Shown piece after piece: positions 62,676 through 64,000 of a stretch of DNA of 64,000 bases. This stretch comes from Isochrysis galbana (Eukaryota > Haptophyta > Isochrysidales > Isochrysidaceae): assembly GCA_018136815.1 (NCBI GenBank), contig CM030931.1, forward strand, positions 124,001 to 188,000, read 5' to 3'. Under the pieces are notes generated by a model. It had not been told where the DNA came from. It did not search any database and worked only from the letters and a program-made list of their open reading frames with translations. The position numbers and the translations under genes were made by a program. How positions within the stretch are numbered: the first letter of the stretch is position 1; each line of letters starts with the position of its first letter.

Positions 62676-63920
62676 ATGAGTTTCTCGAGGGGCTCGAGGG
62701 AAGAATGCGGCTGGGGTGCCCTCGGCGGCCGAGGGCCGGCGGTGCCTCTCTTCCTCTCATCTCCTTTGGACCTGGGGCATCGCGTGAAGCAGTATGAGCG
62801 AGAGTTGTACCAACTGCTCCAGCCCCTCCGCTCTCTCTCTCCCGCTGAGGCGCACGCCGTCGGTGCCGAAAAGACCGTCAGAGCGCTCTGCCGCGCGTGG
62901 GAGGCAAACGTCGCCGCCCTTCGTGCTCTTCTCCCTTCCTCTCCTTCGTTGACGCTCGCGCTGCCGCTGCCAGGAGCGGTGGTGCAGTCACCACCGGGAG
63001 CGCAGCAGACGCCCAGTTGGGAGGCGCCGCCCGTCGAGTATGCAGACATGCACCAGCTCATCGCGCACATCGCGAGAGACTGGAGCGCATGGGGCGCAGA
63101 TGCCAGGCGCAGGACGCACACCCCAGTGCTCAACACGATCCGTGCGCATAGCTTGCGCTGGCACTGGTCGCGCGGCCGGTCCACTGCCAGTCTGCGTGTG
63201 CTCGTGCCAGGTGCGGGAGGTTGCCGACTTGCCTGGGAGATCGCCAGACGTGGGCACCACGTAGAGGCAAGCGACTCGTCGGACGGGATGTTACTGGCCG
63301 CGCACACGATCATTACTTCTTTTCGCAGTCCACCTGCTCGCTGTGCCAACGCCACACGGAGACCTCGTGCAGGCAGAATCCGGCTGGCGGCCCAAGAGCC
63401 AGCATGCGAGCTGGCCTGGCCACTCGAACTCTTTCCATTTGCGCCTTGCGGTGGCGGTGTCCTTCAGCGCCAGGCTTGTCTGCAACCTGCCATCGTGCCT
63501 GATCAGCCGATTGAGCACGCGTGTTCACACAAGGTCCAACTTGTCCTTCAATCCGCCAGCTTTCTGTCCTACTACGGAGTGCACGAAGCTGGACTCGCAG
63601 CATGGGACGCGATCGTGACCTCTTACTTCCTCGATTGTTTGGCCGACCCTGTGGCTGCCGTAAGGCGAGTTAGCCAACTTCTCGTGCGGGGGGGGCTGTG
63701 GATCAACATGGGGCCATTGCAGTGGCATGTGCCATCGGCGGGGATGCTGCGGCTAAGCTGGGAAGAACTTAGAGCGCTGCTCGGCCTTCATAGCTTCAAG
63801 CTGCAACGCTGGCGGATACTGCGCCGTGTTCCATACCTCTCCCATCCCAAGATGCGATGGCTGCTCAGCGCATCAGAGCACTGGCATGACGTGCTGTTCT
63901 TCGTTGCTATCAAGGAGTGA
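62676..63920 (+). CDS. Carnosine N-methyltransferase family protein (N2227/UPF0586)
   Basis: 414 residues from the ATG at 62676; the 5' end is uncertain because the frame is open further upstream and the family N-terminus could lie on another exon. The family is SAM-dependent; the characterised member methylates carnosine to anserine, but algal members may have other substrates. Visible: HRVKQYERELYQLL helix; an ARDWSAWG block before the domain; SAM-binding motif I VLVPGAGGCRLAWEIARRGH (about 175-194), where the family has PGAGLGRLA; the ASDSSDGML segment in the GNEWS position; WDAIVTSYFLD, matching the family's WD.I.T.FF.D; and GGLWINMGPLQWH, a strong family signature. The middle (about 215-290) is diverged and might hide an intron. 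Confidence 0.85.
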   Translation: MSFSRGSREECGWGALGGRGPAVPLFLSSPLDLGHRVKQYERELYQLLQPLRSLSPAEAHAVGAEKTVRALCRAWEANVAALRALLPSSPSLTLALPLPGAVVQSPPGAQQTPSWEAPPVEYADMHQLIAHIARDWSAWGADARRRTHTPVLNTIRAHSLRWHWSRGRSTASLRVLVPGAGGCRLAWEIARRGHHVEASDSSDGMLLAAHTIITSFRSPPARCANATRRPRAGRIRLAAQEPACELAWPLELFPFAPCGGGVLQRQACLQPAIVPDQPIEHACSHKVQLVLQSASFLSYYGVHEAGLAAWDAIVTSYFLDCLADPVAAVRRVSQLLVRGGLWINMGPLQWHVPSAGMLRLSWEELRALLGLHSFKLQRWRILRRVPYLSHPKMRWLLSASEHWHDVLFFVAIKE

Positions 63921-64000
63921 CCGAGTTTTCGTGTGGTCGCCTTCTTCTGTATGCAAGTCGCTCTCCCTTCTCTGTCATTGTCGTCTTTGCTGTGCCTCTG

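Noticed and set aside
62276-63355. 359-residue minus-strand frame opposite the methyltransferase
   Set aside because: It is a shadow of the methyltransferase coding strand, extended through low complexity, without motifs.

Overview
The window is nuclear DNA of a eukaryote, most likely a GC-rich unicellular alga or related protist. Genes have GT-AG introns. The products are typically eukaryotic: an eIF3e subunit, a UBR-type N-recognin, an ankyrin/DHHC acyltransferase, a kinase fused to RING domains and a phospholipid N-methyltransferase. Between the genes lie long homopolymers, (CT)n/(GA)n tracts, minisatellites and transposon debris. Extreme GC-rich low complexity, an (SPPPP)n protein, many ankyrin/kinase/RING proteins and a frequent GTGCGC splice donor would suit a haptophyte-like alga. 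That lineage call is inference; no rRNA or organelle marker is present. Two 100-N assembly gaps occur (10421-10520 and 33131-33230).

Layout. 1-13.2 kb: a small membrane protein (-), a spliced stand-alone glutamate synthase small subunit with a presequence (+), a spliced phosphatidylethanolamine-type N-methyltransferase (-), a helical tail-anchored protein (+, beside a gap) and an orphan protein (-). 13.2-16.4 kb: a minisatellite and a complete non-autonomous hAT-like element with 8-bp target duplication. 16.4-21 kb: a kinase-RING-Rcat fusion and a membrane-anchored ankyrin protein, head to tail on the minus strand. 23.3-26 kb: eIF3e in four exons. 26.8-35.5 kb: an (SPPPP)n protein, a broken AT-rich beta-hydroxylase-like gene, an ankyrin/zinc-finger protein and a SANT protein interrupted by a gap. 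38.3-39.6 kb: a PLP-dependent serine racemase/threonine dehydratase-like enzyme in two exons. 43-49.9 kb: a 2155-residue UBR-box/RING E3 ligase in three exons. 52-55 kb: an ankyrin-DHHC (here DHDC) acyltransferase in two exons. 55.4-57.9 kb: a Gag-like transposon gene whose two overlapping reading frames are joined by a textbook -1 frameshift signal, followed by a Pol III-promoter-like head and a partial duplicate of the gene. 58.7-60 kb: a heptanucleotide satellite, a small coiled-coil ORF and a possible hAT transposase scrap. 62.7-63.9 kb: a carnosine N-methyltransferase-family enzyme.

The host genes do not form one pathway. Three of them (kinase-RING-Rcat, UBR ligase, SANT protein with a RING/U-box-like motif) point to ubiquitin signalling. 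The mobile DNA is the most novel part: a frameshifting Gag-like element with dispersed 5'-leader copies, a hAT-like MITE, and a repeat family with a conserved terminal hairpin. A second pattern spans the window: the three long first introns all carry polypurine/G-rich tracts on the sense strand, while short introns do not. All intron boundaries were worked out by hand from reading frame, splice consensus and family conservation, without transcript data.
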